From Actinobacillus porcinus (GTDB lineage: Bacteria > Pseudomonadota > Gammaproteobacteria > Enterobacterales > Pasteurellaceae): DNA of 64,000 nt. Positions within the stretch are counted from its first letter, which is position 1, and each line of letters begins with the position of its first letter. Location of the stretch: positions 1 to 64,000 of the forward strand of contig NZ_CABFKI010000011.1 of assembly GCF_901764995.1 (NCBI RefSeq), given 5' to 3'. The translations under genes were made by a program, and so were the position numbers. Under the pieces are notes generated by a model that ran no database searches, had not been told where the DNA came from, and saw nothing but the letters and a program-made list of their open reading frames with translations. Below are positions 28,268 to 38,062 of this stretch, one piece after another.

Positions 28268-30895
28268 ATGAAAACAACAGCTCAAATTCGACAATCATTT
28301 TTAGATTTCTTTCATAGCAAAGGTCATACTGTCGTAGAGAGTAGCTCTCTCGTGCCGGAAAATGATCCAACGCTATTGTTTACCAATGCCGGAATGAACC
28401 AATTTAAAGATGTGTTCTTAGGCATGGAGAAACGTGCTTATACGCGTGCGACAACCGCGCAACGTTGTGTGCGCGCAGGCGGTAAACATAATGACTTAGA
28501 AAATGTGGGTTATACCGCACGTCACCATACATTCTTTGAAATGATGGGAAACTTTAGTTTTGGTGACTACTTTAAAAAAGACGCGATTCAATTCGGTTGG
28601 GAATATTTAACGAGCCCAGAATGGTTAGGGTTACCAAAAGAAAAATTATACGTAACCGTTTATGAAACTGATGACGAAGCTTATGATATTTGGCACAAGA
28701 TTGTAGGTGTACCGACCGATCATATTATTCGCATTGGTGATAATAAAGGTGCGCCTTATGCTTCAGATAACTTCTGGGCAATGGGCGATACAGGTCCTTG
28801 CGGTCCTTGTACTGAAATTTTCTATGATCACGGTGATCATATTTGGGGCGGATTGCCGGGTTCACCGGAAGAAGATGGCGACCGCTATATTGAAGTTTGG
28901 AATATCGTATTTATGCAATTTAACCGTTTGCCGGACGGTACAATGGAAAAATTGCCAAAACCATCTGTTGATACAGGTATGGGTTTAGAGCGTATGACCG
29001 CGGTGTTGCAACATGTAAACAGCAACTACGAAATTGATATTTTCCAAACCTTAATTAAAAAAGCAGCGGAAATTGTTGGGACAACTGATTTAGATAATAA
29101 ATCCTTGCGTGTTATCGCAGACCACATTCGTTCATGTGCTTATTTAATTGCCGATGGCGTGATTCCATCAAATGAAGGTCGTGGTTATGTATTACGCCGT
29201 ATTATTCGCCGTGCGGTACGTCATGGTCATTTACTTGGCGCGAAAGAAACATTCTTCTATAAATTAGTGCCAACCTTAATTGATGTCATGGCGGATGCAG
29301 GCAAACAAGTTAAAGAAAAACAAGCGAATGTTGAAAAATTATTACGCTTGGAAGAAGAGCAATTTGCGCGTACGTTAGAGCGTGGCTTAACCTTGTTAGA
29401 CGATGCGCTTGCCAATGTAAAAGATGGTGTACTTTCAGGTGAAGTGGCGTTTAAGCTTTATGATACCTATGGTTTCCCATTGGATTTAACGGCGGATGTT
29501 TGTCGTGAGCGTAATATCACCATTGATGAAGCAGGCTTTGAACGTGAAATGGAAGCACAACGTTTACGTGCGCAATCCGCAAGCAACTTCGGCGTGGATT
29601 ACAGTAACGTTATTCGCGTGGATGGTGAAACAAAATTTGAAGGTTATACAAACGCAGAAAGTCTGGCAAAAGTGACCGCACTTTTCTATGACGGTAAACC
29701 GGTGGAAAGTATTTCTGCAGGTCAAAGTGCAGTGGTGGTGTTAGAAAATACCCCATTCTATGCGGAAATGGGTGGTCAAATTGGCGATAGCGGTGTATTA
29801 ACCGCACAAGGCGTGAAATTTGAAGTAAAAGATACTCAAAAATATGGCTCGGTTTTTGGCCATATTGGTGAATTGGCACAAGGTAGTTTAAGTGTCGGCC
29901 AAATTATTAATGCAAGTGTTAATGCAGAACGCCGTCAACAAACGCGTTTAAATCATAGTGCAACACACTTATTACACGCAGCACTTCGCCAAGTTTTAGG
30001 CGAACATGTGGCACAAAAAGGTTCTTTAGTTTCCGATGCAGGGTTACGTTTTGACTTTGCGCAACCGGAAGCGGTAACCAAAGAACAAATTGCAGACATT
30101 GAGCGTGTAGTGAACTTCCATATACGTGCAAATCATCCGGTTTTAACGGAAGAAATGAGCGTAGAAGAAGCCAAAGCGAAAGGTGCTATGGCATTATTCG
30201 GTGAGAAATATGGTGATGTGGTTCGCGTTGTGACGATGAGTCCGTTCTCAATTGAACTTTGTGGTGGTTTACATGTAGAACGCACAGGTGACATTGGTTT
30301 ATTTAAAATCGTGTCAGAAGGTGCAGTAGCTGCAGGTATTCGCCGTATTGAAGCCGTAACAGGTGAAGGGGCGATGGATTGGTTATTTAGCCAACAAGCG
30401 ATTTTGGCTCAAAGTGCGGATGCATTGAAATCCGATGTGCCTTCGATTCCTGAAAAAATTGTTCAGCTTCAAGATAAGGTGAAGAAAACGGAAAAAGAAT
30501 TAGAACAACTGAAAGCGAAAGCGGCACAAGCGGCAGGCTCTAATTTAGCACAAAGTGCGGTAAAAATCGGTGATGTTTCAGTGATTGTTCATCAACTAGA
30601 TGGTGTAGATGCGAAAGGATTACGCGTGATGGTTGATGATCTGAAAAATCAATTAGGTTCCGCTGTAGTTGCCTTTGCTTCGGTGGTCGAAGACAAAGTG
30701 AACTTAATTGTAGGGGTTACGTCTGATTTAACGTCAAAAGTGAAAGCAGGCGAATTGGTAAATGTGATGGCACAACAAGTAGGTGGTAAAGGCGGCGGTC
30801 GTCCGGATATGGCGATGGCCGGTGGTTCTCAACCTGAAAATGTGTCTGTTGCATTAAATACCGCAACAGAATGGTTAAAAACAAATTTGCAATGA
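28268..30895 (+). CDS. alaS: Alanyl-tRNA synthetase
   Basis: An 875-residue class II synthetase, standard length. The aminoacylation domain opens with [20 protein letters not shown] and has motif 2 ([20 protein letters not shown]); the editing domain carries [12 protein letters not shown] and [13 protein letters not shown]; the C-terminal DALKSD... coiled part and the glycine-rich [15 protein letters not shown] end are present. Confidence 0.98.
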   Translation: MKTTAQIRQSFLDFFHSKGHTVVESSSLVPENDPTLLFTNAGMNQFKDVFLGMEKRAYTRATTAQRCVRAGGKHNDLENVGYTARHHTFFEMMGNFSFGDYFKKDAIQFGWEYLTSPEWLGLPKEKLYVTVYETDDEAYDIWHKIVGVPTDHIIRIGDNKGAPYASDNFWAMGDTGPCGPCTEIFYDHGDHIWGGLPGSPEEDGDRYIEVWNIVFMQFNRLPDGTMEKLPKPSVDTGMGLERMTAVLQHVNSNYEIDIFQTLIKKAAEIVGTTDLDNKSLRVIADHIRSCAYLIADGVIPSNEGRGYVLRRIIRRAVRHGHLLGAKETFFYKLVPTLIDVMADAGKQVKEKQANVEKLLRLEEEQFARTLERGLTLLDDALANVKDGVLSGEVAFKLYDTYGFPLDLTADVCRERNITIDEAGFEREMEAQRLRAQSASNFGVDYSNVIRVDGETKFEGYTNAESLAKVTALFYDGKPVESISAGQSAVVVLENTPFYAEMGGQIGDSGVLTAQGVKFEVKDTQKYGSVFGHIGELAQGSLSVGQIINASVNAERRQQTRLNHSATHLLHAALRQVLGEHVAQKGSLVSDAGLRFDFAQPEAVTKEQIADIERVVNFHIRANHPVLTEEMSVEEAKAKGAMALFGEKYGDVVRVVTMSPFSIELCGGLHVERTGDIGLFKIVSEGAVAAGIRRIEAVTGEGAMDWLFSQQAILAQSADALKSDVPSIPEKIVQLQDKVKKTEKELEQLKAKAAQAAGSNLAQSAVKIGDVSVIVHQLDGVDAKGLRVMVDDLKNQLGSAVVAFASVVEDKVNLIVGVTSDLTSKVKAGELVNVMAQQVGGKGGGRPDMAMAGGSQPENVSVALNTATEWLKTNLQ

Positions 30896-30980
30896 TACTT
30901 GCGGAGGTAAACAAATTATTATAGCCGTGAGGTATCTAGGGATGGAACGACAGGCGTATTCAATACTTAGGGAGGTCTGT

Positions 30981-31163
30981 ATGTTAATTTTAACCCGTAA
31001 AGTCGGTGAGAATTTGCTCATCGGCGATAACATTTCTATCACGGTTTTGAGTGTGCGTGGTAACCAAGTTAAAATTGGCGTGGATGCACCAAAGGATGTT
31101 TCAGTGCATCGTGAAGAAATTTATCATCGTATCAAAGAAGCGGAAGATGAATTAAAAAAATAG
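30981..31163 (+). CDS. csrA: Carbon storage regulator CsrA
   Basis: A 60-residue RNA-binding protein beginning [16 protein letters not shown]. The start ATG has an excellent ribosome-binding site, GGGAGG (30970-30975), which itself contains a GGA CsrA-binding core and hints at autoregulation. It lies downstream of alaS, the usual place in gammaproteobacteria. A longer frame from 30927 is not credible. Confidence 0.97.
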   Translation: MLILTRKVGENLLIGDNISITVLSVRGNQVKIGVDAPKDVSVHREEIYHRIKEAEDELKK

Positions 31164-31190
31164 CTAGGTTAGAGCAATCAGGAGGTGTTT

Positions 31191-32555
31191 ATGTCTAAAC
31201 TAACTTGTTTTAAAGCCTATGATATTCGTGGTCGTTTAGGTGACGAATTAAATGCGGATATCGTTTATCGAATTGGGCGAGCATTCGGGCAGTTTCTGAA
31301 GCCAAAAACGATTGTTGTAGGTGGGGACGTGCGTTTAACCAGTAAAGAGTTAAAAAGCGCGGTCACTAATGGCTTGTTAGATTCAGGCGTAAACGTGATT
31401 GATCTGGGTGAAGTGGGTACCGAAGAAGTTTATTTTGCCACTTCATTTTTGAAAGCTGATGGCGGTATCGAAGTCACTGCAAGCCATAACCCAATGGATT
31501 TTAATGGCTTAAAATTGGTGCGTGAGGGATCGCGTCCAATTAGTGCAGATACCGGGCTGGCTGACATTCAGCGTTTGGCAGAGGAAAATAATTTCCCTGA
31601 AGTGACTCAACGTGGAACTTACAAACAACAATCTGTACTGGGGGATTACGTTGAACGCTTATTGTCTTACGTAAATTTAGACAATATCAAACCGTTGAAA
31701 CTCGTCATTAATTCGGGTAACGGGGCAGCAGGTCATGTGGTGGACGCGATTGAAGCACAATTCAAAGCTCGCCGTGTACCTGTTGAGTTTGTGAAAGTCC
31801 ATAATAATCCGGATGGTACTTTCCCACATGGTATTCCTAATCCAATTTTACATGATAACCGTCAAGATACGATTGATGCGGTGCTTGAGCATAAAGCGGA
31901 TTTCGGTATTGCTTTTGACGGCGATTTTGACCGCTGTTTCTTCTTTGATGAAAAGGGTGGTTTTATCGAAGGTTATTATGTGGTTGGATTATTAGGTCAA
32001 GCTTTTGCGCAAAAACACAAAGGCGCGAAAGTCATTTATGACCCACGTTTAATCTGGAATACGGAAAAAATTGTGGCAGAAAATGGCGGCGAAGCAGTCA
32101 TGTCAAAATCCGGTCACTCATTTATTAAAGAAAAAATGCGTGAAGTGGATGCGGTATATGGTGGTGAAATGTCTGCTCACCATTATTTCCGTGATTTCTA
32201 TTACTGCGACAGCGGTATGATTCCATGGTTATTGGTCATGGAATTAGTTTGCACAACAGGAAAAACATTAGGTCAATTAGTGAATCATAGTATTGATACT
32301 TATCCGTCACCAGGTGAAATCAATAGCAAATTGACAGATGCGCAAGCGGCTATTGCTCGTGTTCGTGCAGCCTATGAGAAAGACGCGATTAGCGTCAGCG
32401 ATTTAGACGGGATCAGTATCGAGTATCCAAACTGGCGTTTCAATTTGCGTAGCTCAAATACCGAGCCGGTCGTACGTTTAAATTTAGAAACTCGTGGCGA
32501 TAAAGCATTAATGCAAGAAAAAACAGACGAAGTGTTAGCATTATTACGCCAGTAA
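31191..32555 (+). CDS. Phosphomannomutase / phosphoglucomutase (CpsG/ManB type)
   Basis: A 454-residue alpha-D-phosphohexomutase. The active-site serine loop is [12 protein letters not shown], the metal-binding loop [13 protein letters not shown], the sugar-binding loop [13 protein letters not shown] and the C-terminal phosphate loop [15 protein letters not shown] 31191 follows GGAGG at 31181-31185; a GTG inside that ribosome-binding site is not the start. The next gene is galU, so it may feed sugar nucleotides for LOS/LPS. Substrate (mannose or glucose phosphates) cannot be fixed from sequence. Confidence 0.88.
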   Translation: MSKLTCFKAYDIRGRLGDELNADIVYRIGRAFGQFLKPKTIVVGGDVRLTSKELKSAVTNGLLDSGVNVIDLGEVGTEEVYFATSFLKADGGIEVTASHNPMDFNGLKLVREGSRPISADTGLADIQRLAEENNFPEVTQRGTYKQQSVLGDYVERLLSYVNLDNIKPLKLVINSGNGAAGHVVDAIEAQFKARRVPVEFVKVHNNPDGTFPHGIPNPILHDNRQDTIDAVLEHKADFGIAFDGDFDRCFFFDEKGGFIEGYYVVGLLGQAFAQKHKGAKVIYDPRLIWNTEKIVAENGGEAVMSKSGHSFIKEKMREVDAVYGGEMSAHHYFRDFYYCDSGMIPWLLVMELVCTTGKTLGQLVNHSIDTYPSPGEINSKLTDAQAAIARVRAAYEKDAISVSDLDGISIEYPNWRFNLRSSNTEPVVRLNLETRGDKALMQEKTDEVLALLRQ

Positions 32556-32577
32556 TGGGTAAAACTCTGTAATTTTG

Positions 32578-32620
32578 ACCGCACTTTGCAGAACATAGGC
32601 AAAAGTGCGGTTGTTTATAT
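32578..32620 (+). terminator. Paired uptake sequences between the mutase and galU
   Basis: ACCGCACTTT (32578-32587) pairs with AAAGTGCGGT (32602-32611), each a full uptake-sequence core. The T-run after it is short (TTGTTTAT), so termination may be partial and galU may be partly co-transcribed. Confidence 0.5.
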
Positions 32621-32634
32621 TCAAGGAAAAAAAC

Positions 32635-33522
32635 ATGAAAGTGATTATTCCGGTAGCAGGTCTTGGAACGCGTATGTTGCCGGCTACAAAAGCCATTCCA
32701 AAGGAAATGCTAACCTTAGTTGATAAGCCATTAATTCAATATGTAGTTAATGAATGTGTTTCTGCGGGCGTGAAAGAAATTGTTTTGGTGACACACTCAT
32801 CAAAAAATGCCATTGAAAACCACTTTGATACTTCTTATGAATTAGAATCCATGTTGGAAAAACGTGTTAAACGCCAGTTACTTGATGAAGTGCGGTCAAT
32901 TTGTCCAAAAGATGTGACGATTATGCATGTTCGTCAAGGTAATGCAAAAGGTCTAGGTCATGCGGTATTGTGTGGTCGTCCATTGGTGGGTAATGAACCT
33001 TTTGCCGTGGTCTTGCCGGATGTTTTGTTAGCGGATTTTACCGCTGATCAGAAAAAAGAGAACTTGGCGGCAATGATCAAGCGTTTCAATGAAACTGGTG
33101 CAAGTCAAATTATGGTTGCGCCTGTAGCGCCTGAAGAAGTAAGCAGCTATGGTGTAGCGGACTGTAACGGCGCAGAGCTTAAAGGCGGTGAAAGCGCAAA
33201 AATCTCTCGTATGGTTGAAAAACCTCGTCCAGAAGAAGCTCCATCCAATTTGGCAGTTGTGGGACGTTATGTGTTCTCTGCGGCAATTTGGGATTTGCTG
33301 GAAAAAACACCGGTGGGCGTAGGCGATGAAATTCAATTAACAGATGCTATTGATATGTTGATTGAAAAAGAAACCGTAGAAGCATTCCAAATGACCGGGG
33401 AAACCTTCGACTGTGGCGATAAAATTGGCTACATGCAAGCTTTTGTAGAATACGGTTTACAACATGAAAAACTCGGCACTGAGTTTAAAGAATATTTGAA
33501 AAAATTGGCGAAAACCCTATAA
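32635..33522 (+). CDS. galU: UTP-glucose-1-phosphate uridylyltransferase GalU
   Basis: A 295-residue nucleotidyltransferase that makes UDP-glucose. The nucleotide-binding start is [20 protein letters not shown], then [16 protein letters not shown] and the DxD-like PDVLLAD. Start chosen at 32635 behind AAGGAAAA. UDP-glucose feeds LOS core synthesis in Pasteurellaceae. Confidence 0.96.
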   Translation: MKVIIPVAGLGTRMLPATKAIPKEMLTLVDKPLIQYVVNECVSAGVKEIVLVTHSSKNAIENHFDTSYELESMLEKRVKRQLLDEVRSICPKDVTIMHVRQGNAKGLGHAVLCGRPLVGNEPFAVVLPDVLLADFTADQKKENLAAMIKRFNETGASQIMVAPVAPEEVSSYGVADCNGAELKGGESAKISRMVEKPRPEEAPSNLAVVGRYVFSAAIWDLLEKTPVGVGDEIQLTDAIDMLIEKETVEAFQMTGETFDCGDKIGYMQAFVEYGLQHEKLGTEFKEYLKKLAKTL

Positions 33523-33534
33523 CCTACGTGATTT

Positions 33535-33569
33535 TAAAAGGCTAAGGGCGTAAGTTCTTAGCTTTTTTT
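33535..33569 (+). terminator. galU terminator
   Basis: AAAAGGCTAAG pairs with CTTAGCTTTT around a short loop (core GCTAAG 33541-33546 with CTTAGC 33557-33562), followed by T-run. Confidence 0.85.
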
Positions 33570-33668
33570 ATGCTTTCATAAAAATTGATATGAAAGATCG
33601 AAATATAATGCTAAAATCACCAGCTCAAAAGTATTTCAAACTATTTTTACATCGAATTAGGTTTATTT

Positions 33669-34076
33669 ATGGCTTTAGTTGCGGATAAAAAGAAAGACAT
33701 TGAAGAAGTCGGTCAAAAATCAAAAGGCGTAAATGTCTTTTTATGGGTATTATCGCTTATCATCGTACTTGTTGCGTCAGTCGGTAATGTAGTATTTGCA
33801 GAACAGTTTTCAACGCCAATTCGCGTTGTTGCTATTTTTGTTCTTTTAGTGCTTGCACTTGTCTTTGCCGCCTTAACGAACGAAGGTAAACGTGCATTAA
33901 ACTTTTTTAGCGAATCACGCGTAGAATTACGCCGTATTGTATGGCCAACTCGCCCGGAAACCATGCAAACGACATTTATCATTATTGCGGCAACCGTATT
34001 GTTATCTTTAATTCTTTGGGCATTAGATAGCATTATTATCGCCGTTCTTAACTTCTTAACCAATTTGAGATTCTAA
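33669..34076 (+). CDS. secE: Preprotein translocase subunit SecE
   Basis: A 135-residue SecE of the three-helix gammaproteobacterial type. The conserved cytoplasmic amphipathic helix and hinge ([20 protein letters not shown]) is followed by the essential last membrane helix. It stabilises SecY. It lies 1 base from nusG in the conserved secE-nusG pair. Confidence 0.96.
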   Translation: MALVADKKKDIEEVGQKSKGVNVFLWVLSLIIVLVASVGNVVFAEQFSTPIRVVAIFVLLVLALVFAALTNEGKRALNFFSESRVELRRIVWPTRPETMQTTFIIIAATVLLSLILWALDSIIIAVLNFLTNLRF

Positions 34077-34077
34077 A

Positions 34078-34635
34078 ATGACAGAAACAACAGCTCCAAA
34101 AAAACGTTGGTATGTATTACAAGCCTTCTCAGGTTTTGAAGGCCGTGTAGCAGCGACTTTGCGCGAATATATTAAATTAAACCAAATGGAAGACCAATTT
34201 GGTGAAGTTTTGGTTCCGACAGAAGAAGTGGTCGAAAATGTAGCGGGTAAACGCCGTAAAAGTGAACGCAAATTCTTCCCCGGTTATGTATTAGTTCAAA
34301 TGGAAATGAATGATTATACCTGGCAATTGGTGCGTAGCGTACCGCGCGTAATGGGATTTATTGGCGGCACACCTGATCGTCCGTTACCTATTAGCCAACG
34401 TGAAGCAGACATTATCTTGAACCGCGTTGAAGAAAATGCAGATAAACCACGTCATCGTAACGAATATTTACCGGGCGAAGAAATCCGCGTGAAAGAAGGT
34501 CCGTTTGCAGATTTCAACGGTACGGTAGAAGAAGTGGATTACGAAAAAGGCCGTTTAAAAGTCTCTGTTTCTATCTTTGGTCGTGCAACTCCTGTTGAAC
34601 TTGAATTTGGTCAAGTGGAAAAAACGAACGGTTAG
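34078..34635 (+). CDS. nusG: Transcription termination/antitermination factor NusG
   Basis: A 185-residue NusG: NGN domain starting [20 protein letters not shown], with the RNA-polymerase-binding [12 protein letters not shown], and a C-terminal KOW domain ([20 protein letters not shown]) that contacts Rho or ribosomal S10. Confidence 0.98.
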   Translation: MTETTAPKKRWYVLQAFSGFEGRVAATLREYIKLNQMEDQFGEVLVPTEEVVENVAGKRRKSERKFFPGYVLVQMEMNDYTWQLVRSVPRVMGFIGGTPDRPLPISQREADIILNRVEENADKPRHRNEYLPGEEIRVKEGPFADFNGTVEEVDYEKGRLKVSVSIFGRATPVELEFGQVEKTNG

Positions 34636-34665
34636 TCACCAAAGAATAAGAAATGAAGCAATATA

Positions 34666-34702
34666 GACCGCTTGTTACAATTATGTAGCAAGCGGTTTTT
34701 TT
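34666..34702 (+). terminator. nusG terminator carrying an Apl-type uptake sequence
   Basis: ACCGCTTG (34667-34674) pairs with CAAGCGGT (34689-34696), then a seven-base T-run. The left arm, read on the minus strand, is ACAAGCGGTC: the exact uptake sequence of the Actinobacillus pleuropneumoniae/Mannheimia branch, not the Haemophilus-type used elsewhere in the window. Confidence 0.85.
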
Positions 34703-34784
34703 ATAAAAAATATTTTAAATGACACAAGCTGTCACTTCCCTTTTATATACTTCGCTCAGCAATTAACAAAAGAAGGAAATGCTT

Positions 34785-35957
34785 ATGCTGAGTAACATTA
34801 TAAAAGTCGCTGCTTTAGGGCTAGTGGGCATCGGTGCCAAAAAGCTTTATGAGCAGTTTAAGAATGAAGAGAAAGCACTTTCTCTAGCCACAGTTACCAA
34901 GGATTTAGACCTAGATCCTTCTATTAACTTACGTGATTTCTATTTTAAAAAGGAGGAATATGTGTTAAAGGACGCAGAAAAAATCACCGATCCAATGATG
35001 AAGTTGATTCCTCTTGCCACAACAGACTCATTTGATCAAGCACACTTTTACAATCATCTCAAATCGCATTTACCTGAAGCAGCGAAAAATTGGAGCAATG
35101 AGCAGAAAAATGAATTTGTAAGAGCGGTGTTATCGACTTTTGAAGGTGCATTTCGTTGGGATTATTATCATGCAGAACATCACGCCAATATTCTTGATAT
35201 GTGCAATGCCAAAGGCACAATGCGAGATTGTTTACGTTTTGTGGCAGAGCTTTTTCCAAACGTGGAGCAAGGCAAGCGATTGGCGCTTATTCTTAAAGAA
35301 GTGGCACGTATTCAAAATCGATTGAAAAATCCGATTTATGATAAAAACCAAACCCCAAGTGTGCAATTCAAAGATATTCGCTTTAAATTTGCGATTATTC
35401 AGCAGTTAATGGCAGGAGAACAGTTAAAACCTGTTTTTAACTATCAGCTGTTTGCTGAAGAATTTAGCTATTTTATTGATCCTGCTTTTCCTAGTTCAGC
35501 GGCTGGGGACTATATGCTTAATTTGGATATTACTCAACATCAGCTTAATTGTGTCAGTGATCTTTATTTAAATCATTATTCCGGTGATTTTTCATTTTTA
35601 CACTTACCAAGACAAATAACCGGAGAGAGTAGTCTATATGAGCCTTTTGATCACCGATGTCGCCCTGCAGATATTGTACCAATGACGACTAATGTTATCG
35701 AAGATTTAGCCTTATTGCCAAATTTAAAATCCATCTCGCTACCTAAAGATAAACCCTTTGAGATACTTGATATCAGACAAACAGGATTAGTGAAACATTT
35801 AGATGGGACATATCTTGGCGCTGGACAAGGAATACAAATAGATAAACTCATAGTCCCAAGAGTCTTTCTTGAAGCATTAAATGAGAAAGGTATTGCGCTT
35901 TATCACGGAAGCAAAAAGCTTGATATAGCAGCCATTTTAAATGGGGAAAGTGCTTGA
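34785..35957 (+). CDS. Unrecognised 390-residue protein between nusG and rplK
   Basis: I do not recognise this protein. The chosen ATG (34785, MLSNIIKVAALGLVGIGAKK) has the ribosome-binding site AGAAGGA; an ATG 6 bases upstream touches that site. Residues 4-16 are hydrophobic with flanking lysines, perhaps a membrane anchor or a weak signal. The rest is soluble-looking, mixed alpha/beta, with an acidic central part (EFVRAVLSTFEGAFRWDYYH), two His-rich spots (YYHAEHHANIL and TQHQLNCVSDLYLNHYSGDF) and six cysteines or fewer. A TGACA-N5-TGTCA dyad stands upstream (34721-34735). The stop codon overlaps the -35 of the rplK promoter. The gene interrupts the nusG-rplK neighbourhood of many gammaproteobacteria, and the preceding terminator has a foreign-type uptake sequence, so acquisition from a relative is plausible. 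Confidence 0.75.
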   Translation: MLSNIIKVAALGLVGIGAKKLYEQFKNEEKALSLATVTKDLDLDPSINLRDFYFKKEEYVLKDAEKITDPMMKLIPLATTDSFDQAHFYNHLKSHLPEAAKNWSNEQKNEFVRAVLSTFEGAFRWDYYHAEHHANILDMCNAKGTMRDCLRFVAELFPNVEQGKRLALILKEVARIQNRLKNPIYDKNQTPSVQFKDIRFKFAIIQQLMAGEQLKPVFNYQLFAEEFSYFIDPAFPSSAAGDYMLNLDITQHQLNCVSDLYLNHYSGDFSFLHLPRQITGESSLYEPFDHRCRPADIVPMTTNVIEDLALLPNLKSISLPKDKPFEILDIRQTGLVKHLDGTYLGAGQGIQIDKLIVPRVFLEALNEKGIALYHGSKKLDIAAILNGESA

Positions 35958-35982
35958 AAAAACACCGCACTTTTCGTATAAT
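35954..35982 (+). promoter_or_regulatory. Sigma-70 promoter of rplKA
   Basis: TTGAAA (35954-35959), exactly 17 bases, then a perfect TATAAT (35977-35982). The stop codon TGA of the unknown gene (35955-35957) is inside the -35, and the spacer contains a reverse uptake sequence. A leader of about 110 bases precedes rplK. Confidence 0.8.
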
Positions 35983-36098
35983 TCGCACCCATTATGAGCA
36001 AGGCAACTTGCTCATATTTTTGTGACGACACGAAAGTGTTATTTATCATCGGGGAGCTGAGTTCAGCGTTTGTACCCAAAACATAGGAAACTTAAAAA

Positions 36099-36527
36099 AT
36101 GGCAAAAAAAGTCCAAGCATACGTTAAGTTGCAAGTTGCAGCTGGTATGGCTAACCCATCACCACCGGTTGGTCCTGCATTAGGTCAACAAGGTGTGAAC
36201 ATCATGGAATTCTGTAAAGCATTCAACGCTCGTACTGAGAGCTTAGAAAAAGGTTTACCAATTCCTGTTGTAATCACAGTATATGCTGATAAATCATTTA
36301 CTTTCGTAACGAAAACTCCACCGGCAGCGGTATTATTGAAAAAAGCTGTAGGTATCAAATCTGGTTCAGGTAAACCGAACAAAGATAAAGTGGGTACCGT
36401 AACTCAAGCACAATTACGTCAAATCGCTGAAACTAAAGCAGCAGATATGACCGGTGCGACTATCGAAACTAAAATGAAATCAATCGCTGGTACAGCTCGC
36501 TCAATGGGCTTAATCGTAGAGGAATAA
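36099..36527 (+). CDS. rplK: 50S ribosomal protein L11
   Basis: A 142-residue L11 with the N-terminal domain ([20 protein letters not shown]) and the RNA-binding C-terminal domain. It forms the GTPase-associated centre and is needed for RelA activation. Four bases separate it from rplA. Confidence 0.99.
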   Translation: MAKKVQAYVKLQVAAGMANPSPPVGPALGQQGVNIMEFCKAFNARTESLEKGLPIPVVITVYADKSFTFVTKTPPAAVLLKKAVGIKSGSGKPNKDKVGTVTQAQLRQIAETKAADMTGATIETKMKSIAGTARSMGLIVEE

Positions 36528-36531
36528 TACA

Positions 36532-37221
36532 ATGGCTAAATTGACTAAAAAAATGAAAGCAATTAAAGCTGGCGTAGATTCTACTAAAGCTTACGAAATC
36601 AACGAAGCAATCGCAGTATTAAAACAATTTGCAACAGCTAAATTCGTTGAAAGCGTAGACGTAGCGGTGAACTTAGGTATCGACCCTCGTAAATCAGACC
36701 AAAACGTACGTGGTGCAACCGTATTACCACACGGTACAGGTCGTACAGCTCGTGTAGCCGTATTTACACAAGGTGCAAACGCAGAAGCAGCGAAAGAAGC
36801 GGGTGCAGACTTAGTAGGTATGGAAGATCTTGCAGAGCAAATCAAGAAAGGCGAAATGAACTTTGACGTTGTTATCGCTTCTCCGGATGCAATGCGTGTT
36901 GTAGGTCAATTAGGTCAAGTATTAGGTCCACGTGGCTTAATGCCAAACCCAAAAGTGGGTACAGTAACACCAAACGTAGCTGAAGCAGTTAAAAATGCTA
37001 AATCTGGTCAGATCCGTTACCGTAACGACAAAAATGGTATTATCCATACTACAATCGGTAAAGCAGACTTCGCGCCTGAGCAATTAAAAGAGAACCTTCA
37101 AGCATTGTTAGCGGCTTTAACTAAAGCTAAACCAACAACAGCAAAAGGTATCTACATCAAGAAAGTAAGCATCTCTACAACAATGGGTGCTGGTGTAGCA
37201 GTTGATCAAGCTTCACTTTAA
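36532..37221 (+). CDS. rplA: 50S ribosomal protein L1
   Basis: A 229-residue L1, standard length, with [17 protein letters not shown] and [17 protein letters not shown]1 binds 23S rRNA at the L1 stalk and autoregulates rplKA in E. coli by binding the mRNA leader. rplJL do not follow; a terminator and an insertion remnant do. Confidence 0.99.
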   Translation: MAKLTKKMKAIKAGVDSTKAYEINEAIAVLKQFATAKFVESVDVAVNLGIDPRKSDQNVRGATVLPHGTGRTARVAVFTQGANAEAAKEAGADLVGMEDLAEQIKKGEMNFDVVIASPDAMRVVGQLGQVLGPRGLMPNPKVGTVTPNVAEAVKNAKSGQIRYRNDKNGIIHTTIGKADFAPEQLKENLQALLAALTKAKPTTAKGIYIKKVSISTTMGAGVAVDQASL

Positions 37222-37240
37222 TTCTTGAGTTAATCAGAAT

Positions 37241-37273
37241 AAAAACCGTAAGAGCAATCTTACGGTTTTTTTA
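37241..37273 (+). terminator. rplKA terminator
   Basis: AAAAACCGTAAGA (37241-37253) pairs with TCTTACGGTTTTT (37258 onward), ending in a T-run. Confidence 0.9.
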
Positions 37274-37296
37274 TTGAAGATAAGAAGATAAAGGCT

Positions 37297-37860
37297 TAAA
37301 GGACAAAATTAATGGTCAAAACCTCGTTAAAGCCTTATAGTAAAAGGATTTTACGAGGTTCAAAGGTTTTGATTACAAAAAATGCTTTTATTGCTCAAGT
37401 CCTGATGTACAAAAATACGGCAAAATTAAAGACAAACAACGCTATAAATGCAACCATTGTGACAAGCAGTTTTTAGGTGGAATTAGGCTGGATAATCATC
37501 AACTTTGGATGGAATATGCCTATAGGAAACAGACACTTTCTGAGCTTGCTACACATCGCCGTTTAAGGAGTGCATATCGAAGTTTAATGAACAACCTTCC
37601 TTATTTGTTCACCTATCAAAAATATCCAGGTTTAGGTATTCCTAAATACATCTAATTTAATCGAGGGGCAATTTGAACATTTGAAGCGACTTTTAGGTAA
37701 TCACAGGGGAATGAATCTCACTCAAAAACTAAAAATGATTGAAGAGATTTTGGGTGTTTAGATTGTATAAAAAATGGTCATAAAATCTGTGTGTTTTATG
37801 ACCATTAAAAATGTCCTTTAACGAATCGCTATGCTAAAAAAACATTAATTTTGTCCTTTA
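37297..37860. mobile_element. Miniature insertion-sequence remnant (564 bp)
   Basis: The element is bounded by perfect 18-bp inverted repeats: TAAAGGACAAAATTAATG (37297-37314) and its complement (37843-37860). Inside are two out-of-frame pieces of a transposase. Near the right end a perfect 13-bp hairpin (AATGGTCATAAAA, 37772 region, with TTTTATGACCATT) could terminate the transposase transcript. A partial extra copy of the end (AAATGTCCTTTA) lies at 37809-37820. I see no target duplication. The zinc ribbon and end sequence of the transposase suggest an IS1249/IS256-like or related family; the family is uncertain. Confidence 0.75.
37360..37761 (+). pseudogene. Transposase fragments, deleted and frameshifted
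   Basis: The first frame reads CFYCSSPDVQKYGKIKDKQR then YKCNHCDKQFLGG, a zinc ribbon with CxxC/CxxC typical of transposase N termini, and continues LDNHQLWMEYAYRKQTLSEL to a stop near 37655. A second frame then reads SNLIEGQFEHLKRLLGNHRG and ends at the TAG 37759-37761, the usual transposase C terminus (NxxEGxFxxLK...HRG). The catalytic DDE core between them is deleted. Not functional. Confidence 0.7.
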
Positions 37861-37867
37861 TACCAAT

Positions 37868-37909
37868 AAAGTGCGGTCAAAAAAGTTGAAAATTTTGACC
37901 GCACTTTTT
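37868..37909. terminator. Paired uptake sequences (hairpin)
   Basis: AAAGTGCGGTCAAAA (37868-37882) pairs with TTTTGACCGCACTTT, followed by T's on the plus strand. It stands directly after the insertion remnant and may once have been the natural end of the rplKA transcript. Confidence 0.65.
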
Positions 37910-37936
37910 ATGGGTATTGTGTAGTACTCGCACAAA

Positions 37937-38033
37937 GCTGAAATGGCGGTTGGTGAGCTTGTCGAACCACAAGCTATTTCAGCGTGTACTGCACAAGACT
38001 TACGTTTCGACAGGCTCAACGACCGTCTTGTGC
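37937..38033. repeat. REP-like repeat, two-hairpin copy
   Basis: Hairpin A (37937-37983) has arms GCTGAAAT...ATTTCAGC around a loop with GGTTGGTGAGCTTGTCGAAC. Hairpin B (37991-38033) has arms GCACAAGAC...GTCTTGTGC around CGTTTCGACAGGCTCAACGA. The two loops contain complementary cores (GAGCTTGTCGAA and TTCGACAGGCTC). Same family as 44859, 58434 and 63476. Confidence 0.8.
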
Positions 38034-38062
38034 AACTACCACATAAAATCGCTTTTTATTTC

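Noticed and set aside
30927-30980. Longer CsrA with an 18-residue N-terminal extension
   Set aside because: The extension covers the strong ribosome-binding site GGGAGG of the ATG at 30981, and CsrA proteins start MLILTRK.
32578-32620. galU start at 32605
   Set aside because: That start lies inside the uptake-sequence hairpin and adds residues ([10 protein letters not shown]) absent from GalU proteins. ATG 32635 has the ribosome-binding site.
37297-37860. Target-site duplication of the insertion remnant
   Set aside because: The bases outside the two 18-bp ends (AAGATAAAGGCT before, TACCAATAAAG after) show no convincing direct repeat.
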